Shown piece after piece: positions 8,639-17,955 of a stretch of DNA of 36,265 nt (position 1 is the stretch's first letter; each line of letters opens with the position of its first letter). The stretch is from Bacteroidales bacterium (GTDB lineage Bacteria; Bacteroidota; Bacteroidia; Bacteroidales; VadinHA17). Location: NCBI GenBank assembly GCA_003157015.1, contig PMIJ01000233.1:159-36423 (forward strand), written 5' to 3'. The notes beneath the pieces are model-generated. The model searched no databases and was not told the origin of the DNA. It saw nothing but the letters and a program-made list of their open reading frames with translations. A program made the translations under genes and the position numbers.

Positions 8639-10255
8639 ATGAATAAGAAGATTTTTATATTAGGAATAATTCTTTCCACGACGATGGTAATATCGTGTGT
8701 GAAAGACCTTAACGTCAAACCAATTGATCCCAACTCGATTCTTGCGGGCAACTTAGGCGATAACCCGGCTTACATGAAGGAAGTTTTGGGTAAAATATAT
8801 GCCAGCTTCATAATCAATGGTCAGGGAAGCAATGGAGGACCGGATATTTCTGCCCCCGATAATGATTTTTTTACTACTACAAGAGCACTCTGGAATTGCC
8901 AGGAAATAACTACCGATGAAGCGATTTGTGCATGGGGAGACGTTGGAATAGCCGATTTGAATACTCAGACATGGAGCCCGAACAATCCTTTTCTGACAGC
9001 CCTTTATCAGCGTTTAAGTCTTAGTGTTACCTATGCTAATGATTTCATAAGGTATACAAACGGAAACACCGACCCCGCTGTAATGCAATATAACGCTGAA
9101 GCCCGTTTTCTAAGGGCTCTTGCTTATACCTGGGATATGGACCTTTTTGCTAATCCGCCTTTTACAACAGATGCTGACGGAGTTGGAAAATTCTTTCCAA
9201 AACAGATTCAGCGGGCCAATTTATTCAATTATGTAGTATCTGAATTGCATAGTATTGAAACCAAGTTGGGCGCTCCAAAGTTTTCGTATCCCGAAGCTGA
9301 TCAGGCTGCCTGCTGGATGCTGCTGGCCAGATTATATCTGAATGCTGAGGTTTATACAGGTACCGCAAAATATGACAGTTGCAAAATTTATTGCGACAAA
9401 GTGATCAGCAGCGGTGCTTATTCTCTGGCTACAAACTACAGACAGAATTTCAGCGCTGATAATGACGGCAATCACAATCCTGAAATGATTTTTGCATGGG
9501 AACAGGACGGAGTAAATACACAGGGTTATGTGGGAACAACTTTCATTATAGAATCCTGCAGCGATGCAACATATGTGAGAGCCGAAAGATTTGGCGGATT
9601 GACATCAAATACAGACTGGAACGGAAACAGAACAAAAAGGCAATTCATGAATGTATTAGTCGATACACTTTCCACTTATGGAAACGTTGCTATTCCTCTC
9701 GGTGATTCAATTTTTGCTCAATGCAAAGACAAACGCGTGTATCTTAAAACTAAAAAGAGTATGGTCATCCCAAGTGCTTCGTCAAGTGGAGATTACGGGA
9801 TAGGCGTCTATAAGTTCACTGCAAAGAATACTGATGGCAGTCAGGCTGCTGACTATAATCCCGCATACGCCAGCACTGATTTTCCGGTATTTCGTTATGC
9901 CGATGCACTGCTGATGAGGGCCGAAGCTTTACACAGGTTGGGCGACGATGCAAATGCTGTTCTTGATATAAATACAGTAAGAACCCGTGCTTACGGAGAT
10001 GCAAGCGGGAATATCACACCGGGTCAGCTTACTGATCAGTTTCTACTCGATGAACGTGGCCGCGAATTCTATTTTGAAGCTCAAAGACGCACCGACCTGG
10101 TTCGTTTCGGGAAATTCACAAATGGAAATTATAACTGGCCATGGAAGGGTGGTTCATTAAATGGTATTAATACAGACAGCCATTTGAATATCTTCCCTAT
10201 TCCAGGCGCAGAGGTATCTTCAAATCCGAATATAATACAAAATCCTGGTTATTAA
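8639..10255 (+). CDS. SusD/RagB-like surface glycan-binding lipoprotein
   Basis: SusD-like proteins are helical (TPR-rich) surface lipoproteins that close over SusC and bind the glycan. The 538 residues start with a lipoprotein signal peptide with lipobox VISC (Cys20). The mature N-terminus C-V-K-D has Lys and Asp at +3/+4, compatible with the Bacteroidota surface lipoprotein export signal. Family marks include YNAEARFLRALAYTWDMDLF, DADQAACWMLLARLYLNAEVY-like text near residues 220-240, the RYADALLMRAEALHRLGDD helix, the LLDERGREFYFEAQRRTDLVRFGK motif near the C-terminus, and the ending NIFPIPGAEVSSNPNIIQNPGY. It lies 18 bp after SusC and 19 bp before the SusE-like gene, clearly one operon. 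Confidence 0.96.
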   Translation: MNKKIFILGIILSTTMVISCVKDLNVKPIDPNSILAGNLGDNPAYMKEVLGKIYASFIINGQGSNGGPDISAPDNDFFTTTRALWNCQEITTDEAICAWGDVGIADLNTQTWSPNNPFLTALYQRLSLSVTYANDFIRYTNGNTDPAVMQYNAEARFLRALAYTWDMDLFANPPFTTDADGVGKFFPKQIQRANLFNYVVSELHSIETKLGAPKFSYPEADQAACWMLLARLYLNAEVYTGTAKYDSCKIYCDKVISSGAYSLATNYRQNFSADNDGNHNPEMIFAWEQDGVNTQGYVGTTFIIESCSDATYVRAERFGGLTSNTDWNGNRTKRQFMNVLVDTLSTYGNVAIPLGDSIFAQCKDKRVYLKTKKSMVIPSASSSGDYGIGVYKFTAKNTDGSQAADYNPAYASTDFPVFRYADALLMRAEALHRLGDDANAVLDINTVRTRAYGDASGNITPGQLTDQFLLDERGREFYFEAQRRTDLVRFGKFTNGNYNWPWKGGSLNGINTDSHLNIFPIPGAEVSSNPNIIQNPGY

Positions 10256-10274
10256 TTTTTTAAATTTTATAACA

Positions 10275-11333
10275 ATGAAAAAGAAACTATTTATATACTT
10301 AGCTTTCATTGGGTTGATCGGGCTTTTGTCTAGCTGCAAAAAGGAGGAGACAAGAGTAATAGCTCTTTCCAGCCCTAATGCACCAACATTAGTGACCTTA
10401 CCAGATTTAACCCTTCAAAGGGCAAATGGAGCAGATACAATAATATTTATTGGTACTCCAGTTGATCCCGGGTTCGCCGCTTCCGCAACTTACTTCCTTG
10501 AAGCTTGTCCCACAGGGAATAATTTTGCAACTTCAATCCTTCTCTATTCCGGTATTCAGGATGCCCAGATAAAACTTTCCATTAGTGATCTGAATGGAAT
10601 GTTACTTAAAGGTTTCCCAGCCGACTCGATTTCATCTGTCGATTTCCGGATAAGATCAGTTCTCTCTGTTGATGCCGGAACCGGAGCAATCGGAACCAGC
10701 ACTCAACCACTGTCGTATTCATCTGGTGCAGTGACAGCTCAGGTGACTGTTTATGGTTTGCCAAAGCTCGATTTAATTAATTCTGGAATAGTACAAAAAA
10801 TTGAATCAGCTCTTGGTGATGGCTCATATACCGGATATGTAAAGCTCGATGCGACCAAACCTTTTACATTAAAGGACCCTGACGCAAATATTGTTTATGG
10901 CGCCAATGGAGCTGCCCTTGCAGTGAACGGAACTGGCATTTCAACCGGTACCACCGGTAGCGGATGGTATATCCTCAGTGCTAATACTAAGACCCTTAGT
11001 TACTCACTGACCCAATATATGATTGGTCTGATTGGTGATGCCACTCCAAATGGATGGAATTCACCTGATCAGAAAATGGATTACAACTATAAGACCGGAC
11101 TCTGGTATATAACTCTCAATCTTACTGTTGGTTCTGTAAAAGTAAGGTCCAATGATGCATGGGGTTCGATAAATCTTGGACTGGGAGATGCAACACATCC
11201 TCAGTATACTCTTACCAATCTCTGGAACAATGGAAGCAGTCAGAATATTCCGATTGCAGCGGCAGGAAATTATACCGTAATGGTATCCATAGGAAGTACC
11301 ACTTATAGCATTACGATAACGAAGAACAACTAA
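10275..11333 (+). CDS. SusE-like outer-membrane starch-binding lipoprotein
   Basis: This is a 352-residue lipoprotein with lipobox LSSC (Cys21). The mature start C-K-K-E-E fits the K-(D/E)2 surface export signal well. The N-terminal half, from about residue 30 (SPNAPTLVTLPDLTLQ...), resembles the SusE N-terminal immunoglobulin-like domain. The C-terminal half carries a starch-binding module of the SusE/SusF type beginning GLIGDATPNGWN (about 251-262) with LWYITLNLTVGSVKVRSNDA, ending IPIAAAGNYTVMVSIGSTTY. That module is a close relative of two modules in the next gene. It is the third gene of the susC operon, 19 bp after SusD. The role is to hold alpha-glucan at the cell surface; it has no catalytic motif. 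It is a confident family member; the E versus F label is by position. Confidence 0.88.
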   Translation: MKKKLFIYLAFIGLIGLLSSCKKEETRVIALSSPNAPTLVTLPDLTLQRANGADTIIFIGTPVDPGFAASATYFLEACPTGNNFATSILLYSGIQDAQIKLSISDLNGMLLKGFPADSISSVDFRIRSVLSVDAGTGAIGTSTQPLSYSSGAVTAQVTVYGLPKLDLINSGIVQKIESALGDGSYTGYVKLDATKPFTLKDPDANIVYGANGAALAVNGTGISTGTTGSGWYILSANTKTLSYSLTQYMIGLIGDATPNGWNSPDQKMDYNYKTGLWYITLNLTVGSVKVRSNDAWGSINLGLGDATHPQYTLTNLWNNGSSQNIPIAAAGNYTVMVSIGSTTYSITITKNN

Positions 11334-11386
11334 TCGTATATGAATTTAGTTTAAAATCAATTGATTAACGAAATAATAACTTATTT

Positions 11387-12943
11387 ATGAAAAAAATTGT
11401 CTTAAATAGACTTCTGGTTGTCCTTGTCATCGATGCATTCTTTTTTGCTTCATGCACAAAGGAACAATCGGATGTCAGATTAAATCCTAAACTGGCATCC
11501 ACGCAGGTATTAAATCTTAAATCTGATTCGGCAACTATTGTGAGTTTTGTTGTTGCTTCAGGCAGTGGTTTCAGTGAACGAGGTGTTGTATATGATGTAG
11601 CTACCGCTCCGACAACAGATAAATCCAAAGTTATCGATACTGAGACGGGTAATTCGGCAACCTTTACAGTGAAGTTGGGTGGCCTTTCTTTTGCTACCAA
11701 CTATTTTGCGCGTGCTTATGCAATTACAGCAAACGGTACGATTTACGGTAAAGAAATCACTTTTACCACACTGCCTGTTCTGGCAACCGTTACCACAGAT
11801 TCCATAACCTCAATTGCGGGTACTTCAGCTACGGGAGGCGGTGATATCACGAATGATGGAGGTTCCGCAATAACCGCACGTGGTATATGCTATAGTTTGA
11901 CCGCAAATCCAACAATTACCAGCAGCAAAACCTCAGATGGAACCGGAAGCGGTGTATTTGTAAGTTCAATGACTAAATTAAACGGGCTTACTACATATCA
12001 TGTTCGCGCTTATGCCACCAACACTGTAGGCACGACCTATGGCAGCGATGTACAGTTTACTACTTTGGTTTCCACACGCCTCTGGTACGTTCCGGGTGAT
12101 TATGTGACTGCAAGTTACCCGGGATCGACACTAAAGGATTGGGATCCTGCCAACTCTCCTCAGGTGAAGAGTCTCGCAACTTCTCCTGATAATATCGAAG
12201 GTTATGTATATATGGCAAATACAACAAATGGATGGAAATTTGCTACCCTTCCCAACTGGAACGGACCTAATTACGGCGATGGTGGTTCAGGCAAACTGGA
12301 TGCCAACGGTGGAAACTTCAGTTCTCCAATGGGCTATTATAAAATAAATGTTAATGCAGGAGCAAATCCAATGACATATACAGCAGTCGCGACTGTTTGG
12401 GGTGTTATAGGTGATGCTTCACCAAATGGTTGGAATGACGAGACAGCTTTAACTTATAATCCGGCATTAACTACCTGGAACGGCGGCATGCATCTTACAG
12501 TTGGATCTTTCAAATTCAGGGCTAATCATTCATGGGATTATAACTATGGAAGCACCGCAGCAAATGCAACATTAGATGCAGGTGGCAGCAATATTGCCAA
12601 CGCTCTGGAAGCTGATTATGCATTTACTCTTGATTTAAGTCATCCCTTGGCCTATACTTATAGCGCAAACAGATGGGGTGTAATCGGAGATGCAACACCT
12701 GACGGATGGAACTCTGATCAGAATATGACCTGGGATCCTGTAAATCATGTTTTCAAAGTTACTTTGAATCTGGTTGTTGGGGCTTTCAAATTTAGGGCAA
12801 ACGATGCATGGGACATTAACTATGGCGGTGCGAATATGAATGCACTTACAGCCGGAGGTGATAATATTCCGATTACAGTTGCAGGAAACTATACCATTAC
12901 TTTCGATCCGTGGGCTCATGTAGCTACTCTAACTATGAACTAG
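11387..12943 (+). CDS. SusF-like surface lipoprotein: two FN3-like domains and tandem starch-binding modules
   Basis: A 518-residue lipoprotein with lipobox FASC (Cys23) and mature start C-T-K-E, compatible with surface export. Two fibronectin-III-like domains follow (about 31-130 and 131-228), each ending in YGKEITFTT or YGSDVQFTT; the second has the ARGICYSLTANPTI and HVRAYATNTVGTTYG signature common in Bacteroidota surface proteins. Then come three SusE/SusF-type modules: a divergent one starting RLWYVPGDY (about 232), and two similar ones starting GVIGDASPNGWN (about 340) and GVIGDATPDGWN (about 432), each with a hxVGxFKFRANxxWDxNYG core. The FN3-like pair probably acts as a spacer lifting the binding modules off the membrane. 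It is the last gene of the operon, 53 bp after the SusE-like gene and directly before a terminator. No enzymatic motif was seen. Confidence 0.87.
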   Translation: MKKIVLNRLLVVLVIDAFFFASCTKEQSDVRLNPKLASTQVLNLKSDSATIVSFVVASGSGFSERGVVYDVATAPTTDKSKVIDTETGNSATFTVKLGGLSFATNYFARAYAITANGTIYGKEITFTTLPVLATVTTDSITSIAGTSATGGGDITNDGGSAITARGICYSLTANPTITSSKTSDGTGSGVFVSSMTKLNGLTTYHVRAYATNTVGTTYGSDVQFTTLVSTRLWYVPGDYVTASYPGSTLKDWDPANSPQVKSLATSPDNIEGYVYMANTTNGWKFATLPNWNGPNYGDGGSGKLDANGGNFSSPMGYYKINVNAGANPMTYTAVATVWGVIGDASPNGWNDETALTYNPALTTWNGGMHLTVGSFKFRANHSWDYNYGSTAANATLDAGGSNIANALEADYAFTLDLSHPLAYTYSANRWGVIGDATPDGWNSDQNMTWDPVNHVFKVTLNLVVGAFKFRANDAWDINYGGANMNALTAGGDNIPITVAGNYTITFDPWAHVATLTMN

Positions 12944-12991
12944 CAAAAGACTTAAAAAAGTATTTGAAATAGGGTTGATAATTAGTTGAAT

Positions 12992-13024
12992 AAGAGGCTG
13001 TCAAATCACACGACAGCCTCTTTT
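12992..13024 (+). terminator. Rho-independent terminator of the susCDEF operon
   Basis: An 11-bp stem, AAGAGGCTGTC (12992-13002) against GACAGCCTCTT (13012-13022), with a 9-nt loop, is followed by a short T run (13021-13024). It lies 48 bp after the SusF-like stop codon and separates that operon from the downstream amylase, which has its own regulatory site. Confidence 0.88.
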
Positions 13025-13072
13025 ATAATTATATTTCAACAAAGATATTTGCAGTTAAAGGAGGAGATTTAT

Positions 13073-13091
13073 ATTTCAATCGTTTGCTGAA
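13073..13091. promoter_or_regulatory. Candidate LacI-family operator, site B (secreted amylase)
   Basis: ATTTCAATCGTTTGCTGAA matches site A at 16 of 19 positions. The core CAATCGTTTG differs from the perfect palindrome CAAACGTTTG by one base, and outer arms TTTCA/TGAAA add symmetry. It lies between the susF terminator and the amylase start, about 50 bp before the -7 box at 13141. Confidence 0.65.
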
Positions 13092-13140
13092 AAATATTAA
13101 CCTATAACGTTGAATTTTAGCATTTTTCAAGCGGTTTCAG

Positions 13141-13148
13141 TAACTTTG
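13141..13148 (+). promoter_or_regulatory. Predicted -7 element of the amylase promoter
   Basis: TAACTTTG exactly fits the Bacteroidota TAnnTTTG box and lies 32 bp before the ATG at 13181. No good -33 TTTG is present at the usual distance; a weak T-rich stretch is found around 13117-13127. A poor -33 would suit a promoter that depends on an activator. Confidence 0.45.
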
Positions 13149-13180
13149 GACTAAACTATTATCTTATCTGAGGAAGCAAT

Positions 13181-15964
13181 ATGAAGAGGGTGCTTTACAT
13201 CATGCTTTGTTATTCGGTATTCAGCTTTACCCTGTATGGCCAGGTGATAACAACCGACCCGGCTGTGCCAACCCCCGGAAAGCTGATAAAGATCTATTAC
13301 AACAGCTCTGCAGACGCCGGAAGTTTGCATAATTACGCGGGTGATCTTTATGCGCATACCGGGGTCACTATAAATGACCTGTCCTGGCAAAAAGTGATTG
13401 GCACCTGGGCAAATAATTCGACTCAGCCAAAACTGAAATACCTTGGAAATTACCTTTATGAGCTCGATATAACCCCCGATATTAAAACCTTCTATTCTCT
13501 GGGCTCATCTGATATTGTTACTAAGATCTGTCTCGTAATACGCGATGCTGCAGGAGACAAGCAGACATCACCCGACATATTCATAAGTGTTTTCCAGGCT
13601 GGCCTTAATGTTACGTTTACCCTTCCTGGTAAAGCATCGTTTGTAACTGAATTAAATAAGAAAATAATCATCCAGGCTTCTGCCACACTTGCAGATTCTA
13701 TATCATTGTACATTAATAATATTTTTGTCAGGTCCGTTACAACTGCTCAACTTCTGACTGATACTATAATTCCGGGTCAGTATGGTGAATTCCGGGTTAA
13801 AGCGATTGCATGGGCCAAACCTGCTTTTGCTGCTGATTCATTTTTCTATTACGTCAGAAAACCAATAATAACTGAACCATTACCTTCAGGTTTTGCGGAC
13901 GGTATAAATTACACAAGCGACACATCGGTAGCGCTTGTGTTGCATGCACCTTATAAAAACTATGTATTCGCAACAGGCGATTTTACCGGATGGCTTGCCC
14001 GTGAGAAAGGTTATATGAAAAGAACCCCCGACAGCGAAAGATTCTGGGTTCAGATTAATGGACTTAAACCGGGGAAAGAGTACCGCTTTCAGTATCTTGT
14101 TGATACTGTTCTATATATTGCCGAACCATATTGCGATAAGGTTCTTGATCCCGATAATGATCAATATATTTCGGTTTCCACATATCCCAATCTTATTTCA
14201 TATCCTAAAGACACAGCGTCAGGAATTGTTTCAGTTCTTCAGACTGCACAGGTTCCTTATGCATGGCATACAACCACCTATACACCCCCGAAGCAAACGA
14301 ATCTTGTAGTCTATGAATTGCTGGTCCGTGATTTTACTGCAAATCACGATTATAAAACTATTATTGATACTTTGGATTATCTTGTTAATCTGGGAATCAA
14401 TGCAATAGAACTTATGCCCATAACTGAATTTGAAGGAAACCTCAGCTGGGGATATAATCCTTCATTTTATTTTGCTCCGGATAAATATTATGGTACAAAA
14501 AACGATCTAAAGGCGTTTATCGACATCTGTCACAGCAAAGGGATAGCAGTAATAATGGACATGGTTCTGAATCACTGTTATGAACAATCTCCGTTTGTCC
14601 AGCTATATCTCGATCATATTGGTACGGATCAAATCTATATGAAAATCCCAAATCCCTGGTTTAATGCAGAATCGCCGAATCCAGCGTATAAATTTGGTGC
14701 CGACTTCAATCATGAAAGCATTACGACCCAACAGCTTGTTGATCGGATAAACGCTTACTGGCTTACAGAATATAAAGTTGATGGATTCCGTTTTGACTTC
14801 ACCAAAGGCTTTACAAATACTCCCGGCGAAGGAAGTGCTTATGATGCTTCCCGGATTGCAATTCTTGAACGAATGGCTACCCAGATCTGGAAGACAAAGT
14901 CAAATGCTTATGTCATTCTCGAACATTTCACGGCCAACGACGAAGAAATAATGCTTTCAGATTTTGGAATGATGCTCTGGGGGAATAACAATTATAACTA
15001 TGCAGAAGCAGCAATGGGATATTCATCTGATCTCACTGCTGTCAGCGCCCAGGGTATGGGTTGGACTGTTCCCAACCTTGTAAGCTACATGGAAAGCCAT
15101 GATGAAGAACGAATAATGTATAAAACAATTACTTATGGGGCTTCATCAGGAAGTTATAATACGCAGAATCTAAAGACCGCACTGAAAAGGATGGAACTTG
15201 ATGCAGTCTTTCTGCTTACTGTGCCTGGTCCTAAAATGATATGGCAATTTGGTGAACTTGGTTATGATATTTCCATCGATTCAGGAGGAAGAACCGGCGT
15301 AAAACCGATAAAGTGGAATTATTTCTCAGATCCCGATCGTCATAGATTATATATAATATATAAACTTCTTAATAATCTCAGGAGTTCCCAGCCGGTATTT
15401 GGAACCGGCAGCTATTCTTCCTCACTCTCAACTCCTCTGAAAAGTATTCAGTTGTTTGATCCGACTATGAATGTCGATGTCCTGGGTAATTTCGGGCTCA
15501 CTCAGGCTTCGATAAACCCGACATTCCCACAGACAGGAATGTGGTATGAGTATTTTACAGGTGACTCAATCAACGTATCCAATATAAATGATCAGATCAG
15601 TCTTCAGCCAGGCGAATACAGACTATATACAACCAGAAAACTTGCATCCCCAGGCATATTACTGGGTGTCAATGATATAAAGGCAACAGGAAAGGAACCG
15701 TTCATTACTATTTATCCTAACCCCTCCCCGGGAGAATTTACTTTTGAGATTCAGAGTATGAATCCGACATCAGTGTCCGTCTCAGTTTTCGACATAACCG
15801 GGAATATGATCTGGCAAAACAAAGCCAGTATGTCAGCTGATGAGATTCAATCGGTAAAGTGGGATGGGAAATCCGCCAACGGGAGTACAATACCCAGAGG
15901 AATTTATTTTGTGCAGTTCAGAACATCAATCAGCAGCGAAACTGTAAAGATTATTAAAGAATAG
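13181..15964 (+). CDS. Secreted GH13 alpha-amylase with T9SS C-terminal sorting domain
   Basis: A 927-residue extracellular alpha-glucan hydrolase. It has a type I signal peptide (cleaved after about G20). An N-terminal starch-binding-like region (about 21-130, LYAHTGVTINDLSW) and a CBM48/E-set domain (about 235-330, VFATGDFTGWL, PGKEYRFQYLVD) precede a GH13 barrel (about 365-760). Catalytic regions are all present: region I DMVLNH (460-465), region II GFRFD with nucleophile Asp539, region III LEHF with acid/base Glu581, and region IV SHDEER with Asp641. Region III lacks the more usual Gly before Glu. From about 842 the protein ends in a type A T9SS sorting domain (ITIYPNPSPGEF, VSVFDITGNMIW, GIYFVQF, final KIIKE), so it should be secreted or surface-attached through the SprA translocon encoded in this window. 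It has its own operator and promoter after a terminator. Confidence 0.95.
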   Translation: MKRVLYIMLCYSVFSFTLYGQVITTDPAVPTPGKLIKIYYNSSADAGSLHNYAGDLYAHTGVTINDLSWQKVIGTWANNSTQPKLKYLGNYLYELDITPDIKTFYSLGSSDIVTKICLVIRDAAGDKQTSPDIFISVFQAGLNVTFTLPGKASFVTELNKKIIIQASATLADSISLYINNIFVRSVTTAQLLTDTIIPGQYGEFRVKAIAWAKPAFAADSFFYYVRKPIITEPLPSGFADGINYTSDTSVALVLHAPYKNYVFATGDFTGWLAREKGYMKRTPDSERFWVQINGLKPGKEYRFQYLVDTVLYIAEPYCDKVLDPDNDQYISVSTYPNLISYPKDTASGIVSVLQTAQVPYAWHTTTYTPPKQTNLVVYELLVRDFTANHDYKTIIDTLDYLVNLGINAIELMPITEFEGNLSWGYNPSFYFAPDKYYGTKNDLKAFIDICHSKGIAVIMDMVLNHCYEQSPFVQLYLDHIGTDQIYMKIPNPWFNAESPNPAYKFGADFNHESITTQQLVDRINAYWLTEYKVDGFRFDFTKGFTNTPGEGSAYDASRIAILERMATQIWKTKSNAYVILEHFTANDEEIMLSDFGMMLWGNNNYNYAEAAMGYSSDLTAVSAQGMGWTVPNLVSYMESHDEERIMYKTITYGASSGSYNTQNLKTALKRMELDAVFLLTVPGPKMIWQFGELGYDISIDSGGRTGVKPIKWNYFSDPDRHRLYIIYKLLNNLRSSQPVFGTGSYSSSLSTPLKSIQLFDPTMNVDVLGNFGLTQASINPTFPQTGMWYEYFTGDSINVSNINDQISLQPGEYRLYTTRKLASPGILLGVNDIKATGKEPFITIYPNPSPGEFTFEIQSMNPTSVSVSVFDITGNMIWQNKASMSADEIQSVKWDGKSANGSTIPRGIYFVQFRTSISSETVKIIKE

Positions 15965-15968
15965 CAGT

Positions 15969-17879
15969 TCATTTCTTTTTGAGGACAACCGCCGTCAGTG
16001 GATCAAGATTTAATTCGATTTTGTTTTGATTGCTAAAGATGCTTTTATTGTTTTCGGACAAAACGTTTGCATATTCCCCGTTAGTTTTTACCGGCACTTT
16101 AATGATTTGAGTTTTATCTGACCTGTTAAAAACCACAACTATTTCATCGTTGCCCATTGTCCGATTATAAGCAAGTGTCAGGTTTTGATCGTCCGCTACC
16201 GAAAAAGAAAGATCACCGTATACAAGGACAGGATTTTCTTTTCGCATTTTACATAGCTTCATATAAAACATTCTGAGTGAAGTATCAGGTCTGACAATAT
16301 CAACCGGGCGGCTTTCCTTTGGATCAAAAGCTGCGCGCTCATCCTCATATACAATGTCATCCCATATCATTGGTTTTCTGCAATCAGGGTCATCTGCACC
16401 CCACATACCTACCTCGTCTCCATAATAAATCTGCGGAGCGCCGATGAATGTAAACTGATGGATCAACAGCAGAATTTGTTCTTTTCTCGTCAGATCATCC
16501 GGCTTATTTATTTTATAATCCGGGTTGTCGGATGGCTTCGCTTTATATTTGTCCATCGTCTTATTATACAGCGATGTAGATAGCCTGGGAGAATCATGTG
16601 TTGATGCTACATTCATCATTACCTGAAGATTGCCTTTCCTGATGCCTTTATTTATCCGGTTGATCTCCTGTACAAATCCTGTGCTTGTCAAAACAGGTTC
16701 TGCCTGGCCAAAAAAACCCCTGGCAACCCTGAACCACCTGTAATTCATTATGGCGTCAAATTGATCACCCTCGAGAAATATTTTTGGATTCATAAGTTTT
16801 TCGGGCCAATCAAGCCACCATATTTCACCCACCAGGTAAGCTTCAGGATTAACCGAACGAACCACTTTACGATATTCTCGCCAGAATCCCATGGGAATTT
16901 CTCCTGCCACATCAAGCCTGAAACCATCCACACCATCAGCAGGATTTCCATCTCCGTCAGGATCGAGCCATCTCCTTGTGACATCGAATATATGTTGTTT
17001 CAATGATTCGGAATGAAAATTCCCTTCAAAAGGCATTACCTTATTGCCGGGAGGTATAATATCTTTTTTCAAAACCGGCATATAAGGATTTTTCCCTCCC
17101 CAACCTTCATAGGTCAATTTATCTTCTTTGTTTTCCGGATCGTTGAAATGGGTTATAGTGTACCAGTCAACATACCTGGATTCTTTCCCGTTTTTTCTTA
17201 TATCGTTCAATGCCCAGAATGTTTTGCCTGTATGGTTCCAGGAATAGTCCATTATCACTCTTATTCCTCTTTTGTGAAATTCCCTGATTATTTTCAGGAA
17301 GAGCAAATCGGCACAGGTCCATTTCCACGTTGAGGGGTCATCGTGAATTTCCGAATCCATTATTGCTGCATCGCCCCTGGGATCAGGACCAAAATTTCTG
17401 TCAATGTGGGTATAATTTCTGGCATCGTATTTATGTAGTGATGGTGAATCGTTAAGCGGATTAAAGTATATTGCCGTGACACCAAGTGATTGTATATAAT
17501 CCATTTTATCAAGAACTCCCTGCAGGTCTCCGCCATATCTGCGTGCCTGAATTTTTGAGTAAAATCCTTTTACTCTGACACTGTCAAGCCACGGTTCGTG
17601 AGAATACCAGTCATGACCCCAGGGTGTAATCTTCCACTTTGAAGGTATCTTATCAGGGTATGAACCGTACATATCTGCAGGAGTAGGATCATTTGTAGTA
17701 TCTCCATTGCGAAACCGCTCAACAAAAATCTGATACCATATCGCCTCCTTTGCCCAGGAAGGAACAGATGCAAGAGATTTATCAACTGTTATTTTGTTTT
17801 TATTTTGCATTGGTCCGCATCCGACAAGTATCAGGACAATAACAATCAAAAGTAATAATATGTGCTTTATTGAATTCAT
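15969..17879 (-). CDS. GH13 lipoprotein, neopullulanase/cyclomaltodextrinase-like
   Basis: A 636-residue enzyme expected to hydrolyse maltodextrins, cyclodextrins or pullulan. The lipoprotein signal ends in lipobox LVGC (Cys21); the following residues GPMQNKNK carry no acidic surface-export signal, which suggests a periplasm-facing anchor. The (beta/alpha)8 barrel begins AIWYQIFVERFRNGD. It has YGGDLQGVLDKMDYIQSLG typical of neopullulanase-type enzymes, region I DYSWNH (211-216), nucleophile Asp323 in GFRLDVAGE, acid/base Glu352 in VGEIWW, and Asp429 in STHDSPRL. The DPDCRKPMIWDD segment also points to the cyclomaltodextrinase/neopullulanase group. A C-terminal beta domain follows to the end. 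Its stop codon is 4 bp from the converging amylase stop. It lies 220 bp after the previous minus-strand GH13 gene, across a palindromic repeat, with no clear promoter of its own. The exact specificity is uncertain. Confidence 0.93.
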   Translation of the reverse strand: MNSIKHILLLLIVIVLILVGCGPMQNKNKITVDKSLASVPSWAKEAIWYQIFVERFRNGDTTNDPTPADMYGSYPDKIPSKWKITPWGHDWYSHEPWLDSVRVKGFYSKIQARRYGGDLQGVLDKMDYIQSLGVTAIYFNPLNDSPSLHKYDARNYTHIDRNFGPDPRGDAAIMDSEIHDDPSTWKWTCADLLFLKIIREFHKRGIRVIMDYSWNHTGKTFWALNDIRKNGKESRYVDWYTITHFNDPENKEDKLTYEGWGGKNPYMPVLKKDIIPPGNKVMPFEGNFHSESLKQHIFDVTRRWLDPDGDGNPADGVDGFRLDVAGEIPMGFWREYRKVVRSVNPEAYLVGEIWWLDWPEKLMNPKIFLEGDQFDAIMNYRWFRVARGFFGQAEPVLTSTGFVQEINRINKGIRKGNLQVMMNVASTHDSPRLSTSLYNKTMDKYKAKPSDNPDYKINKPDDLTRKEQILLLIHQFTFIGAPQIYYGDEVGMWGADDPDCRKPMIWDDIVYEDERAAFDPKESRPVDIVRPDTSLRMFYMKLCKMRKENPVLVYGDLSFSVADDQNLTLAYNRTMGNDEIVVVFNRSDKTQIIKVPVKTNGEYANVLSENNKSIFSNQNKIELNLDPLTAVVLKKK

Positions 17880-17955
17880 CGTAATTAATTTTTACTCCTG
17901 AAAATGGAATCTATAATCGCAAGATCGGAAAGAAGAATTCAAGACTGCAATAAAA

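Noticed and set aside
11356..11365. ATCAATTGAT palindrome between the SusE-like and SusF-like genes
   Set aside because: A 10-base AT-rich palindrome is expected by chance in this DNA, no T run follows, and nothing else suggests an operator or terminator.
16061..16068. AAACGTTT palindrome resembling the operator core
   Set aside because: It lies inside the 3' coding part of the neopullulanase gene, and the flanks do not match the TTTCA...GAA arms of the three intergenic sites; probably chance.
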